A DNA stretch of 35,324 nt from the NCBI GenBank assembly GCA_902604715.1, contig CACLAD010000013.1, forward strand, positions 1-35,324, given 5' to 3'. The position numbers and the translations under genes were made by a program. A model generated the notes under the pieces. It had not been told where the DNA came from. It worked only from the letters and a program-made list of their open reading frames with translations, and made no database searches. Position 1 is the stretch's first letter, and the number at the start of each line of letters is the position of its first letter. Shown here in pieces: positions 26,805 through 35,324 of this stretch. This stretch comes from an uncultured Bacteroidota bacterium. Lineage in GTDB: Bacteria > Bacteroidota > Bacteroidia > Flavobacteriales > Flavobacteriaceae.

Positions 26805-27629
26805 ATGAGACAATATTTAGACTTAGTTAAACATGTTCTTGACAATGGAGAACTAAAAGAAGATAGAACCGGAACAGGCACTAAAAGTATTTTTGGCTAT
26901 CAAATGAGATTTGATTTAGATGATGGCTTTCCAATGGTAACAACAAAAAAACTTCATCTTAAATCAATAATTTATGAATTACTGTGGTTTTTAAAAGGGG
27001 ATACAAATATTAAATATCTACAACAAAATGGAGTAAAAATTTGGGATGCTTGGGCAGATTCAAATGGAGATCTTGGTCCTGTTTATGGTTTTCAGTGGAG
27101 AAATTGGAACAATGATGGGATTGATCAAATATCTAATTTAATCAATAATTTAAAAAACAATCCAAGTAGCAGAAGACATCTTATTTCCGCTTGGAATCCA
27201 TCCGTTTTGCCTGATACTTCAAAATCTTTTGAAGCCAATGTTGCTAATGGTAAGGCTGCATTGCCACCTTGTCATGCATTTTTTCAATTTCATGTAATTA
27301 ACGGAAAACTTTCTTGTCAATTGTATCAAAGGAGTGCAGATGTTTTTTTGGGGGTCCCCTTTAACATAGCATCATATTCACTTTTAACCATCATGATTGC
27401 TCAAGTATGTGATTTAAAAGTAGGTAATTTTATTCATGCTTTCGGAGATGCTCATATTTATAGTAATCACTTTGATCAGATGAAGCTACAACTAACTAGA
27501 GAACCTAGAAAGCTGCCAACTCTAAAAGTCAATAGAAAAATTAAAAGTATTTTTGATTTTAAATTTGAAGATTTTATCCTTGAAGATTATAATCCTCATC
27601 CTCACATTAAAGGAAAAGTTGCAGTTTAA
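26805..27629 (+). CDS. thyA: Thymidylate synthase
   Basis: The 274-residue ThyA-type enzyme methylates dUMP using methylenetetrahydrofolate. [11 protein letters not shown] at the N-terminus, [12 protein letters not shown] with the nucleophile Cys156, [17 protein letters not shown] and HIYSNHFDQ are clear. About ten extra residues before the active-site loop ([16 protein letters not shown]) account for the length over the 264 of E. coli. It is followed 8 bases on by folA, which regenerates the tetrahydrofolate it consumes. Confidence 0.97.
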   Translation: MRQYLDLVKHVLDNGELKEDRTGTGTKSIFGYQMRFDLDDGFPMVTTKKLHLKSIIYELLWFLKGDTNIKYLQQNGVKIWDAWADSNGDLGPVYGFQWRNWNNDGIDQISNLINNLKNNPSSRRHLISAWNPSVLPDTSKSFEANVANGKAALPPCHAFFQFHVINGKLSCQLYQRSADVFLGVPFNIASYSLLTIMIAQVCDLKVGNFIHAFGDAHIYSNHFDQMKLQLTREPRKLPTLKVNRKIKSIFDFKFEDFILEDYNPHPHIKGKVAV

Positions 27630-27637
27630 TCTTTCTC

Positions 27638-28138
27638 ATGATAAAAAAAACTATAACCATTATTGTTGCTGCAGCGGAAAATGATGCTATCGGAAAAAAT
27701 AACAATCTTATTTGGAGTTTGCCAGATGATCTAAAAAGGTTTAAAAGCCTTACCTCTGGTCATTACATAATAATGGGTAGAAAAACGTTTGATTCATTTC
27801 CCGGATTATTACCCAACAGAAAACATATTGTTATTTCAAAAAAATCTCAAAGCTACTTTCCAGAAGAAGTTATTGTGGCAAATAATTTTGAGGATGCAAT
27901 AAAAGCAACTAATGAGGATGAAAATCCATTTATAATTGGGGGTGGACAAATTTATAATATAGCAATGAAATACAGCGATACTATTGAATTAACAAGGGTG
28001 CATGAAGAGTTTGAAGCTGATACTTTCTTTCCAAAAATTAACGAAGACGAATGGCAATTAGTTAATGAAGAAAAGCATGAAATAGATGAACGCCATAAAT
28101 TTTCATTTACATATAAAACATATTTAAAAATTAGGTAA
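27638..28138 (+). CDS. folA: Dihydrofolate reductase
   Basis: The 166-residue protein shows the DHFR core: AAENDAIGKNNNLIWSLPDDLKRFK with the acidic active-site residue, HYIIMGRKTFDSFP, RKHIVIS, and FIIGGGQIYN for NADPH binding. Its TAA stop overlaps the ATG of fabD (TAATG), so translation is likely coupled. Confidence 0.96.
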   Translation: MIKKTITIIVAAAENDAIGKNNNLIWSLPDDLKRFKSLTSGHYIIMGRKTFDSFPGLLPNRKHIVISKKSQSYFPEEVIVANNFEDAIKATNEDENPFIIGGGQIYNIAMKYSDTIELTRVHEEFEADTFFPKINEDEWQLVNEEKHEIDERHKFSFTYKTYLKIR

Positions 28139-29031
28139 TGAAAGCATATATTTTTCCAGGGCAAGGAGCACAATTTTCAGGAATGGGCAAGGATTTATTT
28201 GAAAATTCAAAGACTGCCCATGAACTTTTTAATAATGCTAACGAAATTTTAGGTTTTAAAATAAGTGATGTGATGTTTAAAGGGTCGGCTGAAGATTTAA
28301 AACAGACCTTGGTAACTCAACCAGCTATTTTTTTACATTCTGTAATATTGGCAATGAGTAAAGAGAATAAAATCTCCCCTGCAATGGTGGCCGGTCATTC
28401 ATTAGGAGAATTCTCGGCTCTGGTTATAAATAAATCCATTTCATTTGAAGACGGACTGAAGTTAGTTTCAATTAGAGCAAATGCAATGCAAAAAGCTTGT
28501 GAAAATAATCCTGGAACTATGGCTGCTGTGTTAGGGCTTGAAGATAAACTTGTTGAAAATGTTTGTAGCGAAGTTAACGGGGTTGTGGTAGCTGCAAATT
28601 ATAATTGTCCAGGCCAATTGGTTATTTCTGGTGAATTAAATGCAATAGAATTAGCATGTGAAAAATTAAAAGAAATTGGAGCCCGACGTGCATTAGTTTT
28701 ACCTGTTGGGGGTGCATTTCATTCCCCGCTTATGGAGGGAGCAAAAAGGGAGCTTGAAAATGCTATAAACGAAACGGTTTTTTCTGATCCAATATGTCCA
28801 ATATATCAAAATGTAAGTGGCCTTCCCTACTCGACAGAAATTGAGATAAAAGAAAATTTAATTTCTCAGCTAACCAATCCGGTTAAGTGGACCCAATCAA
28901 TAACCAAAATGGTTGAAGATGGGGCTAAGGAGTTTATAGAGGTTGGGCCTGGTCGTGTGCTGCAAGGCTTAGTAAGGAAAATTAATGGTGATATAAATTC
29001 AAGTTCATTAAATTTGGGAAATATTGAATAA
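28138..29031 (+). CDS. fabD: Malonyl-CoA:acyl carrier protein transacylase
   Basis: The 297-residue enzyme charges acyl carrier protein with malonate for fatty acid synthesis. The N-terminal FPGQGAQFSGMG, the active-site GHSLGEFSA with Ser88, the catalytic His in GGAFHSPLM near residue 194, and the late QLTNPVKW are visible. The last codons overlap the lspA start by eight bases. Confidence 0.95.
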   Translation: MKAYIFPGQGAQFSGMGKDLFENSKTAHELFNNANEILGFKISDVMFKGSAEDLKQTLVTQPAIFLHSVILAMSKENKISPAMVAGHSLGEFSALVINKSISFEDGLKLVSIRANAMQKACENNPGTMAAVLGLEDKLVENVCSEVNGVVVAANYNCPGQLVISGELNAIELACEKLKEIGARRALVLPVGGAFHSPLMEGAKRELENAINETVFSDPICPIYQNVSGLPYSTEIEIKENLISQLTNPVKWTQSITKMVEDGAKEFIEVGPGRVLQGLVRKINGDINSSSLNLGNIE

Positions 29032-29509
29032 AAGAGAACGTAATTTATTAATTACAACAATAGTCTTTTTAAGTATAACACTAGATCAAATTTCAAAAAT
29101 TTGGGTTAGAAATAATTTTGAAAGTTATGTTGAAAATAGCATTATTGGTGATGTGTTTATTTTAATAAAGGTTGAAAATACGGGTGCATTTTTAGGTATG
29201 GGAAGCGAACTGCCGGAAACACTCAGAATTTTGTTACTAATTGTTTTACCTATAATAGTTTTAATCGGAATAACTGCTTATACTTACATTGACAAGGCTC
29301 TTGACAAAATGTCTATAATTGGATTTTCATTGATAATCGGAGGTGGTATAGGTAATATTTTTGACAGAATTGTATATGGTTCAGTAACCGATTTCTTTTA
29401 TTTGGATTTTTGGGGTATTTTCCAAACTGGTATATTTAACATTGCCGATTTGTTCGTCACAACGGGTATGATTTTAATTTTAATTTCTAGCTTTAAAAAA
29501 AATTCTTAA
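29024..29509 (+). CDS. lspA: Lipoprotein signal peptidase
   Basis: The 161-residue inner-membrane aspartyl protease removes lipoprotein signal peptides. It has four hydrophobic segments and the family motifs DQISK near residue 21, ENTGAFLG, GNIFDRIVYGSVTDF with Asp114 and FNIADLFVT with Asp142 as the catalytic pair. The start is TTG at 29024-29026, overlapping fabD by eight bases; no ATG occurs before the first membrane helix. Confidence 0.93.
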   Translation: MNKRERNLLITTIVFLSITLDQISKIWVRNNFESYVENSIIGDVFILIKVENTGAFLGMGSELPETLRILLLIVLPIIVLIGITAYTYIDKALDKMSIIGFSLIIGGGIGNIFDRIVYGSVTDFFYLDFWGIFQTGIFNIADLFVTTGMILILISSFKKNS

Positions 29510-29555
29510 ATTTTTTAAATAACCACTTATTTCATAAAAATATTGATTTAGGACT

Positions 29556-29574
29556 AATTAATAGAATATTAATT
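29556..29574. repeat. A/T-only inverted repeat between lspA and waaA
   Basis: AATTAATA and TATTAATT flank a GAA loop, followed by TTT. It could be a weak terminator after lspA or chance in A/T-rich DNA. The rest of the 76-base gap holds only the candidate box overlapping the waaA start. Confidence 0.25.
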
Positions 29575-29585
29575 TTTGGTTACTT

Positions 29586-30839
29586 TTGTTTAAAACTGGT
29601 AATATTAATTCTCTATTAATTAAAATATTTGAAGTTGTTCTAAGACTCTGCGCTCCTTTTTCAAAAAAAATTGAAAAAGGTATTAAAGGCAGAAAGAAAA
29701 GTTTTAAAAAACTAAAATCATCATTTAAAAAAGGTGATAATATTGTGCATATTCACTGTGCATCTCATGGGGAATATTTAATGTCTGAAAAATTAATAGC
29801 CCATCTGAAGGGTAAGTTTATCAATTATAAATTTCTCTTGTCATTTATTTCACCCTCTGGATATGAAAACGCTAATTTTGATATCTTTGATTGTGTGATT
29901 TATCTACCTCTTGAATCAAATAAAAATTGTATTGAATTTTATAAAATAATATCACCAAAGGCCACATTTTTTATCAAAAATGAAATATGGCCAAATTTTA
30001 TCAAACACGCAAAAATGAGTGGCTCTAAAGTTTACTCAGCTGGTGGTAATTTCTCATCAAATTATTTAAAAAAAATATTTAAAATAAATTCAGCAATAAA
30101 AGAATTTGATTCAATCTTTGTTTTAAATGAAAATTCAAAAAAAGTAGTTGAACAGATTGGGAATCAAAATGTAATTGTAATTGGCGACTTAAGATATGAT
30201 ACTGTTATCCCAAAATTAAGTAAAGAAGCTGATGAAATTATCAAGGGATATATTGACAACAATAATTGTGTTGTTTTTGGAAGTACATGGAAAGAGGATG
30301 AAAACATAATCTTAAAATACATTGGTGATTACAAAGGAAATACCAAATATATTATAGCTCCACATGAAATATCTAAAAATTCTGAAAGGATTAAAAAATA
30401 TTTGGGAGATAAATCTATTTTATTTTCAAAAATTACTTCAAATACAAATTTGAAAAAATTTTCGTGTTTAATTATTGATAATATAGGTATGCTATCATCA
30501 TTATACTCATACAGTACAATTGCCTATGTTGGAGGAGGAATGGGTACAAAAGGACTGCACAACACATTAGAGCCAGCTTACTTTTCAAAACCCATAATTA
30601 TAGGAAAAAATTACAAAGGATTTGATGAAGCGGAAAAAATGATTAAAAACGGAAATATGATTAGTATTTCAAATTACATTGATTTTACAAATGCACTAGA
30701 GTCAATTATAAATAATAAAAATTTAATAAAAGAAATGTCCGATAAATGCACTAAATTTTTTGACAAAAATAAAGGTGGAGTTAAAATAATTTTAAATAAT
30801 CTAAATGATTATCAAATCAAAAATTTGATTAAATATTAA
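29586..30839 (+). CDS. waaA: 3-deoxy-D-manno-octulosonic acid (Kdo) transferase
   Basis: The roughly 417-residue GT30 family enzyme attaches Kdo to lipid A on the cytoplasmic face of the inner membrane. An N-terminal hydrophobic anchor (SLLIKIFEVVLRLCAPF) precedes HIHCASHGEY with the catalytic Glu, LSFISPSGYE, FFIKNEIWPNF, VFGSTWKEDE and YVGGGMGTKGLHNTLEPAYF, all in GT30 order. There is no ATG near the start; TTG at 29586 is the best choice and ATT at 29568 the other option, with a stop at 29562. The stop codon overlaps the trpA stop on the other strand. Whether it adds one or two Kdo units cannot be read. Confidence 0.88.
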   Translation: MFKTGNINSLLIKIFEVVLRLCAPFSKKIEKGIKGRKKSFKKLKSSFKKGDNIVHIHCASHGEYLMSEKLIAHLKGKFINYKFLLSFISPSGYENANFDIFDCVIYLPLESNKNCIEFYKIISPKATFFIKNEIWPNFIKHAKMSGSKVYSAGGNFSSNYLKKIFKINSAIKEFDSIFVLNENSKKVVEQIGNQNVIVIGDLRYDTVIPKLSKEADEIIKGYIDNNNCVVFGSTWKEDENIILKYIGDYKGNTKYIIAPHEISKNSERIKKYLGDKSILFSKITSNTNLKKFSCLIIDNIGMLSSLYSYSTIAYVGGGMGTKGLHNTLEPAYFSKPIIIGKNYKGFDEAEKMIKNGNMISISNYIDFTNALESIINNKNLIKEMSDKCTKFFDKNKGGVKIILNNLNDYQIKNLIKY

Positions 30840-31606
30840 TTTAAATTTTTAATTTTATCAACAAAAATTTTGATAGAATTGATTCCATTACTTTTAAGAT
30901 ATTTTATAAATGCGCTACCCACAATACAACCCTGTGAATATTTACTGGCAATTGAAAAATTTTCATTATTTGAAATTCCAAAACCAATAATTTTGGGTGT
31001 TGATAGCCTCATCTTTTCTAATCTTCTAAAATAATTTAGACTGTTTTCGTTGAATTTATTTGTAGAGCCAGTTATACTTGATGAGCTTACAACATATATA
31101 AAACCACCACTGTTTTTGTCTATGTAATCGATTCTTTCATCACTAGTTTGTGGAGATATTAAAAATATATTTTGGAGTCGATTTTTTTCAAAGATTAGTT
31201 TATACTTTGAAAGATAAATATCAATTGGCAAATCAGGAATTATCAGTCCATCGATTCCAATTTCATTACATTTTTTACAAAACTCTTCTACACCAAATTG
31301 AAAAATAGGATTAAAATAGCCCATAATTATTAAAGGGACATCCACATGATTTCTTATCCCTTTGAGTTGATCAAATAAAATTTTTGTAGACATTCCATTA
31401 TCTAGAGCAATTTTTGAGCTCATCTGAATAGTCTCTCCATCAGCTAAAGGATCGCTAAAAGGCAGACCAATTTCAATCATATCTGTTCCTGCGGAAACTA
31501 AATTTTTAATAATTTCAGTTGTACTTTTTAAGTGAGGGTATCCAGCAGTAAAATATATTGATAAAATATTATCTTTTTCTTTTAAAGTTTTGTCAATTCT
31601 ATTCAT
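30836..31606 (-). CDS. trpA: Tryptophan synthase alpha subunit
   Basis: The 256-residue alpha chain cleaves indole-3-glycerol phosphate. MIEIGLPFSDPLADGETIQ carries the catalytic Glu45 and Asp56, with IMGYFNPIFQFG and the late GFGISNNENF phosphate loop. Its ATG shares one base with the trpB stop. It is the last gene of the trp operon, ending tail to tail with waaA with no room for a terminator. Confidence 0.96.
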   Translation of the reverse strand: MNRIDKTLKEKDNILSIYFTAGYPHLKSTTEIIKNLVSAGTDMIEIGLPFSDPLADGETIQMSSKIALDNGMSTKILFDQLKGIRNHVDVPLIIMGYFNPIFQFGVEEFCKKCNEIGIDGLIIPDLPIDIYLSKYKLIFEKNRLQNIFLISPQTSDERIDYIDKNSGGFIYVVSSSSITGSTNKFNENSLNYFRRLEKMRLSTPKIIGFGISNNENFSIASKYSQGCIVGSAFIKYLKSNGINSIKIFVDKIKNLN

Positions 31607-32787
31607 TATATATTAAAGTATTTGATATAATTCTCTAGATCTTTCTCACCTCTTCCTGAAAGGTTTAAAACAATTACATCATTTGAATTAAATTTTTTAT
31701 GTTCAAATACAGCTAAAGCATGTGATGTTTCGATGGCTGGGATAATTCCTTCAATTTGTGATAATTGTAATCCTGCCGACATCGCCTCATCATCGTCAAT
31801 TGAAATAAATTCTCCCCTTCCTGTTGTAAATAAGTTTGCATGCATAGGTCCAATTCCAGGATAATCTAATCCAGCTGAAATTGAATAGGGTTCAGTAATT
31901 TGACCATCATTAGTTTGCATAAGTAAGGTCTTACTTCCGTGAATAATTCCAGTTTTACCCAATTTTGTAGTTGCAGCTGATTTTCCAGAATTTACTCCTT
32001 TTCCAGATGCCTCAACACAAATAATTTTCACTCTTTCATCATCCAAATAATCATAAAAGGTTCCAGCTGCATTACTGCCTCCGCCAACACAAGCAATTAA
32101 ATAATCTGGATAATTTCTTCCTTCAACAGCGAGTAGTTGTTCTTTTATCTCCTTTGAAATAATAGACTGAAATCTTGCTACCATGTCAGGAAAAGGATGC
32201 GGTCCAACAACGCTTCCAACAATATAATGAGTATCAATTGGATTGTTAATCCAATCTCTCATAGCTTCATTTGTTGCATCTTTTAAAGTTGAACTTCCAG
32301 ATGTTACAGCAATCACATCAGCTCCTAACATTTTCATTCTTGCAACATTTGGAGCCTGTCTTTTGACGTCAGTAGCACCCATATATACAATGCATTTTAA
32401 ACCCATTAAAGCACAAACTGTAGCTGTAGCAACTCCATGCTGTCCTGCTCCAGTTTCAGCAATAATTCGGGATTTTTTTAATCTTTTTGCAAGAATTATT
32501 TGCCCTATTGTATTATTAATTTTATGTGCTCCTGTGTGATTTAAATCTTCTCTCTTTAAATATATTTTAGCTGAATATTTTTCTGATAAATTTTTTGAAA
32601 AATATAATGGAGATGGTCTACCTACGTAATCTTTGAGTAATTGATTAAACTCTTTTTGAAAGCTATCATCACTAATTATTTTGATATAATTTTCTTTAAG
32701 CTCATCAATATTGTGTAAGAGCATTTCTGGAATATATGCACCTCCAAAATCTCCATAATATCCTTTAGTATTTACATTATAACTCAT
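31606..32787 (-). CDS. trpB: Tryptophan synthase beta subunit
   Basis: The 393-residue PLP enzyme condenses indole with serine. KREDLNHTGAHKINN carries the PLP lysine Lys89, followed by AETGAGQHGVATAT and the ACVGGGSNAAG phosphate loop. The N-terminal FGGAYIPEML is typical of the TrpB1 form that pairs with TrpA. The start overlaps the trpF end by 11 bases. Confidence 0.97.
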   Translation of the reverse strand: MSYNVNTKGYYGDFGGAYIPEMLLHNIDELKENYIKIISDDSFQKEFNQLLKDYVGRPSPLYFSKNLSEKYSAKIYLKREDLNHTGAHKINNTIGQIILAKRLKKSRIIAETGAGQHGVATATVCALMGLKCIVYMGATDVKRQAPNVARMKMLGADVIAVTSGSSTLKDATNEAMRDWINNPIDTHYIVGSVVGPHPFPDMVARFQSIISKEIKEQLLAVEGRNYPDYLIACVGGGSNAAGTFYDYLDDERVKIICVEASGKGVNSGKSAATTKLGKTGIIHGSKTLLMQTNDGQITEPYSISAGLDYPGIGPMHANLFTTGRGEFISIDDDEAMSAGLQLSQIEGIIPAIETSHALAVFEHKKFNSNDVIVLNLSGRGEKDLENYIKYFNI

Positions 32788-33385
32788 TTTTAAAATTTTT
32801 AATTAATTGAAAATCTTTTTTTGCATAGTCAATTTCAAAATGACTATTGATATCAACTCCAAAACAGTTTTTTGAAATTTTAGAATTAAAAAAGTCTTTT
32901 AATTCGTTAATATTATGTAAACCAATTCCACCACTTAAAAAATATGGTTTACTAAATTTATAATTAGTTAAAATTGTCCAATCAAAACAGATGCCATTAC
33001 CTCCAGGAAATTTTCCTTTAGTATCAAAAAGAAAATAATCACATGATATGTAATCTTCAATTAAATTAAAATCAAAATTTTTATCAATTGAAAATGCCTT
33101 TATTATTTTAACATCTCGAATTTTTGATATTAAATCAGGTGTTTCATCTCCATGTAGTTGTACAAAATCTAAATTATGTTTTTTAACAATTAGATTTAAG
33201 TATTCAATTTCAGGATTTACAAAAACACCTACTTTTTTAATATTTTTATTGAGTCTTGGTATTGGTTCATTGTCGAAAAATCTTTTTGAATTCTTATAAA
33301 ATATAAAGCCCATATAATCAGGGTTTAATTTTGAAATTAAACTGATATTATCTTTATATTTCATTCCACAAATCTTTAATTTCAT
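32777..33385 (-). CDS. trpF: Phosphoribosylanthranilate isomerase
   Basis: The 202-residue barrel enzyme has KICGMKYKDNI with the catalytic Cys at the N-terminus, FVQLHGDE, FLFDTKGKFPGGNG with the catalytic Asp, and LSGGIGLHN. It is a separate protein, not fused to TrpC. It overlaps trpC by four bases and trpB by 11. Confidence 0.95.
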   Translation of the reverse strand: MKLKICGMKYKDNISLISKLNPDYMGFIFYKNSKRFFDNEPIPRLNKNIKKVGVFVNPEIEYLNLIVKKHNLDFVQLHGDETPDLISKIRDVKIIKAFSIDKNFDFNLIEDYISCDYFLFDTKGKFPGGNGICFDWTILTNYKFSKPYFLSGGIGLHNINELKDFFNSKISKNCFGVDINSHFEIDYAKKDFQLIKNFKNEL

Positions 33386-34167
33386 ACTTCGATTTTTTTT
33401 ATAAACTCGCTTGCAGTAAATCCAGGATTTATTGTTTTCATAAAATATTCTCCAATTAAAAAACCTTTAAATCCATATTCCCTTAAATCTTTTACAACAT
33501 TATAATTATAAATCCCGCTTTCTGAAATCTTTAAAAAGTCAGCAGGTATTTTCTTTGAAATATTCTTTGAAATATTAATATCAGTTTTAAATATTTTTAG
33601 ATCCCTATTATTAACTCCAATCAAATCTATGTATGGATTTAATACCTTGTCCAATTCATTTTCATTGTGGACCTCAGCTAATACTTCTAAATTCAATTCT
33701 TTGGCTAACTTAGACAGCTTAAAAATTTCTTGTTTGGTTAAGACTGAAGCAATTAATAAGATTACATCAGCACCTAAGGATTTTGATTCTATAATCTGAA
33801 ATTCATCTAAAATAAATTCTTTTCTTAAAATTGGACCTTCAAAAATTTCTCTGGTAATTTTTAAATCATCATTTGTTCCACCAAAGAAATCTAAGTCTGT
33901 TAGAACCGAGATTCCACAAACGCCAGCGTCCTGATATCCTTGAATGACATCTCGTATTTTTAAATTATTGTTAATGATATCTTTTGACGGAGATTTTCTT
34001 TTATGCTCTGCGATTATTCCAGAATTACTTGAAATTAATTTACTTTTTAGTGAAATGGTTTCTTTTTCAAAAAACGAAGTAGACTCTAATTGACTAATAG
34101 AATAATTGTGTTTGAGATAATCAATCTCATTTTTTTTATGTCGTATTATTTTATTTAGAATATTCAT
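33382..34167 (-). CDS. trpC: Indole-3-glycerol phosphate synthase
   Basis: The 261-residue barrel enzyme closes the indole ring. IIAEHKRKSPSKDII with the catalytic Glu and Lys, LRKEFILDEFQI, GVNNRDLKIF, and SESGIYN are all visible. It starts within the trpD stop (ATGA) and ends overlapping trpF. Confidence 0.95.
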   Translation of the reverse strand: MNILNKIIRHKKNEIDYLKHNYSISQLESTSFFEKETISLKSKLISSNSGIIAEHKRKSPSKDIINNNLKIRDVIQGYQDAGVCGISVLTDLDFFGGTNDDLKITREIFEGPILRKEFILDEFQIIESKSLGADVILLIASVLTKQEIFKLSKLAKELNLEVLAEVHNENELDKVLNPYIDLIGVNNRDLKIFKTDINISKNISKKIPADFLKISESGIYNYNVVKDLREYGFKGFLIGEYFMKTINPGFTASEFIKKIEV

Positions 34168-35159
34168 TTACTTAATTCAATTAATGTGTTAAATGATTTA
34201 AGAGCTTTTTTGTTTAGTAAAGAGTCTTTTGCTATTTCAAAAGCATCAGATATTCCTATTTCTTTTACTGTAGATATTGCCAAAGCAGAGTTTGCAAGAA
34301 CTACATTTGTTTGTTCTTTTGTAGCTCTTAAATTTAGAACGTCATGAAAAATTGATGCTGCCTCTTTAACAGTATTGCCACCAAAAATTTTTTTGGATGG
34401 AATAATATCAAAATTAAAATCTTTTGGTTTTATCAAAAACTCATTATTATTTGAAACAACTTTTGTATCTCCAGTAAGAGAAATTTCATCATATCCATCA
34501 AAAGAATGAATAATTGAATATTTAAATCCTTTAGTTGTTTCAAAAACAGACTTATAAAGTCTAAGAATATCTAGCCCGTATACACCAACAAGTTGATTGT
34601 TTGGTCGACAAGGATTTACTAATGGCCCCAAAATATTGAAAAATGTTTTCATTCCTAATGCCTTTCTCACAGGCGCAACATTTTTCATGGCAGGATGAAA
34701 TAGTGGAGCATGTAAAATACATATATTAGCCTTATTTAAACATGTTTTTAAAAAGTCTTCTTTATTTGTAAATTTTACCCCAAGAAATTCTAATACGTTT
34801 GATGAACCGCATGCTGAAGAAACAGAATAATTACCATGTTTTGCAACATGAATTCCAGCACCAGCGGAAACAAAAGACGCCAAAGTTGAAATGTTAAATG
34901 TATTTTTATTGTCACCACCAGTACCACATAAATCAATTGTTTGAAAATCGCTAAAGTCTAATTTTATACATAATTCTAACAACGCATCTCTAAATCCAAT
35001 AAGTTCATTAGTTGATGTTCCTCTTAACATAAAGACAGTCAAAAAAGAAGCAACCTGCTCATTATTATACATTCCATTTGAAATATCGATAAGAATTTCT
35101 TTAGATTCTTTTTTATCTAAATTTTCATGATTTATTAATCTCGTTAAAATTTCTTTCAT
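34164..35159 (-). CDS. trpD: Anthranilate phosphoribosyltransferase
   Basis: The 331-residue protein transfers phosphoribose to anthranilate. DLCGTGGDNKNTFNIST binds the pyrophosphate of PRPP; AKHGNYSVSSACGSSNVLEFLG, KNVAPVRKALGMKTFFNILGPLVNP and GVYGLDIL are diagnostic. It is a stand-alone TrpD, with the amidotransferase TrpG encoded separately one base upstream. Confidence 0.96.
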   Translation of the reverse strand: MKEILTRLINHENLDKKESKEILIDISNGMYNNEQVASFLTVFMLRGTSTNELIGFRDALLELCIKLDFSDFQTIDLCGTGGDNKNTFNISTLASFVSAGAGIHVAKHGNYSVSSACGSSNVLEFLGVKFTNKEDFLKTCLNKANICILHAPLFHPAMKNVAPVRKALGMKTFFNILGPLVNPCRPNNQLVGVYGLDILRLYKSVFETTKGFKYSIIHSFDGYDEISLTGDTKVVSNNNEFLIKPKDFNFDIIPSKKIFGGNTVKEAASIFHDVLNLRATKEQTNVVLANSALAISTVKEIGISDAFEIAKDSLLNKKALKSFNTLIELSK

Positions 35160-35160
35160 T

Positions 35161-35324
35161 TTAATTATTTATCCAGTTTTCTATAATTTTTTTTCCACAC
35201 GGAGTTAAAATAGATTCGGGGTGAAACTGAACCCCTCTCACATCATATTTTGTATGTCTTAATGACATAATCTGATTATTATCATCAACAGATGTTATTT
35301 CTAGATTTTTAGAAATTTTATCAA
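35161..35324 (-). CDS. trpG: Anthranilate synthase glutamine amidotransferase subunit, partial (N-terminus beyond window end)
   Basis: My translation of the minus strand across the window edge gives the last 50-odd residues of a class I glutamine amidotransferase, ending in GVQFHPESILTPCGKKIIENWINN with a TAA at 35161-35163. The HPES motif holds the catalytic His and Glu. One base separates it from trpD. Position first in trpG-D-C-F-B-A supports TrpG over the folate enzyme PabA; trpE should lie just beyond the window. Confidence 0.9.
   Translation of the reverse strand, partial: DKISKNLEITSVDDNNQIMSLRHTKYDVRGVQFHPESILTPCGKKIIENWINN

Noticed and set aside
1-35324. Defence islands, prophage, transposons or CRISPR arrays
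   Set aside because: Every gene-sized interval is assigned to metabolic, envelope or transport functions; no transposase, integrase, repeat-spacer pattern or tRNA-linked attachment site was seen.

Overview
The window is a gene-dense, low-GC chromosomal segment of a bacterium from the Bacteroidota, most likely a marine member of the Flavobacteriaceae. The evidence for this is a GLPGLI-family protein, a CarboxypepD_reg-type outer-membrane beta-barrel protein, a DAHP synthase with a C-terminal chorismate mutase, the flavobacterial NADP-type glyceraldehyde-3-phosphate dehydrogenase, start codons without Shine-Dalgarno sequences, and several exact TAnnTTTG boxes (the Bacteroidota -7 promoter element) about 20 bases before genes. 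I saw no rRNA, tRNA, CRISPR array, insertion sequence or integrase. No stretch over 300 bases lacks a gene.

Layout. 1-3810 (minus strand): a complete Phe/Tyr operon reading pheA, aminotransferase, tyrA, aroG-chorismate mutase (cut by the window start), preceded by a 19-codon leader peptide with nine Phe/Tyr codons and a perfect-palindrome terminator whose T-run abuts the pheA start codon. 3867-5459 (minus): NADP-dependent glyceraldehyde-3-phosphate dehydrogenase. 5539-6519 (plus): a lone GT90-type glycosyltransferase that runs tail-to-tail into ilvA. 6500-12895 (minus): ilvD-ilvB-ilvN-ilvC-ilvA, with IlvA lacking its regulatory domain. 12998-17692 (minus): a three-gene operon of GLPGLI protein, AlkB-type alkane monooxygenase and outer-membrane barrel. 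17781-19167 (plus): conserved exported hypothetical plus deoxynucleoside kinase. 19201-22865 (minus): membrane pyrophosphatase with an unusual C-terminal NTF2/SnoaL-like domain, and pyruvate dehydrogenase E1 beta. 22997-30839 (plus): etfBA, a bifunctional-nuclease protein, a concentrative nucleoside transporter, thyA, folA, fabD, lspA and waaA. 30836-35324 (minus): trpG (partial)-trpD-trpC-trpF-trpB-trpA; trpE would lie beyond the window end.

How the genes work together. Three amino-acid blocks (Phe/Tyr, Ile/Val, Trp) share the chorismate and pyruvate-derived branches; the Phe/Tyr operon also carries the committing DAHP synthase, so its attenuator would control carbon entry into the shikimate route. 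The plus-strand block from 24753 groups nucleoside uptake, thymidylate and folate metabolism with envelope functions (fatty acid initiation, lipoprotein signal peptide removal, Kdo transfer to lipid A).

The least expected items are the Phe/Tyr attenuator, the AlkB gene embedded between a GLPGLI protein and its outer-membrane barrel, the pyrophosphatase fusion, and the shortened IlvA. I found no defence system or mobile island; most of the window is ordinary core metabolism.
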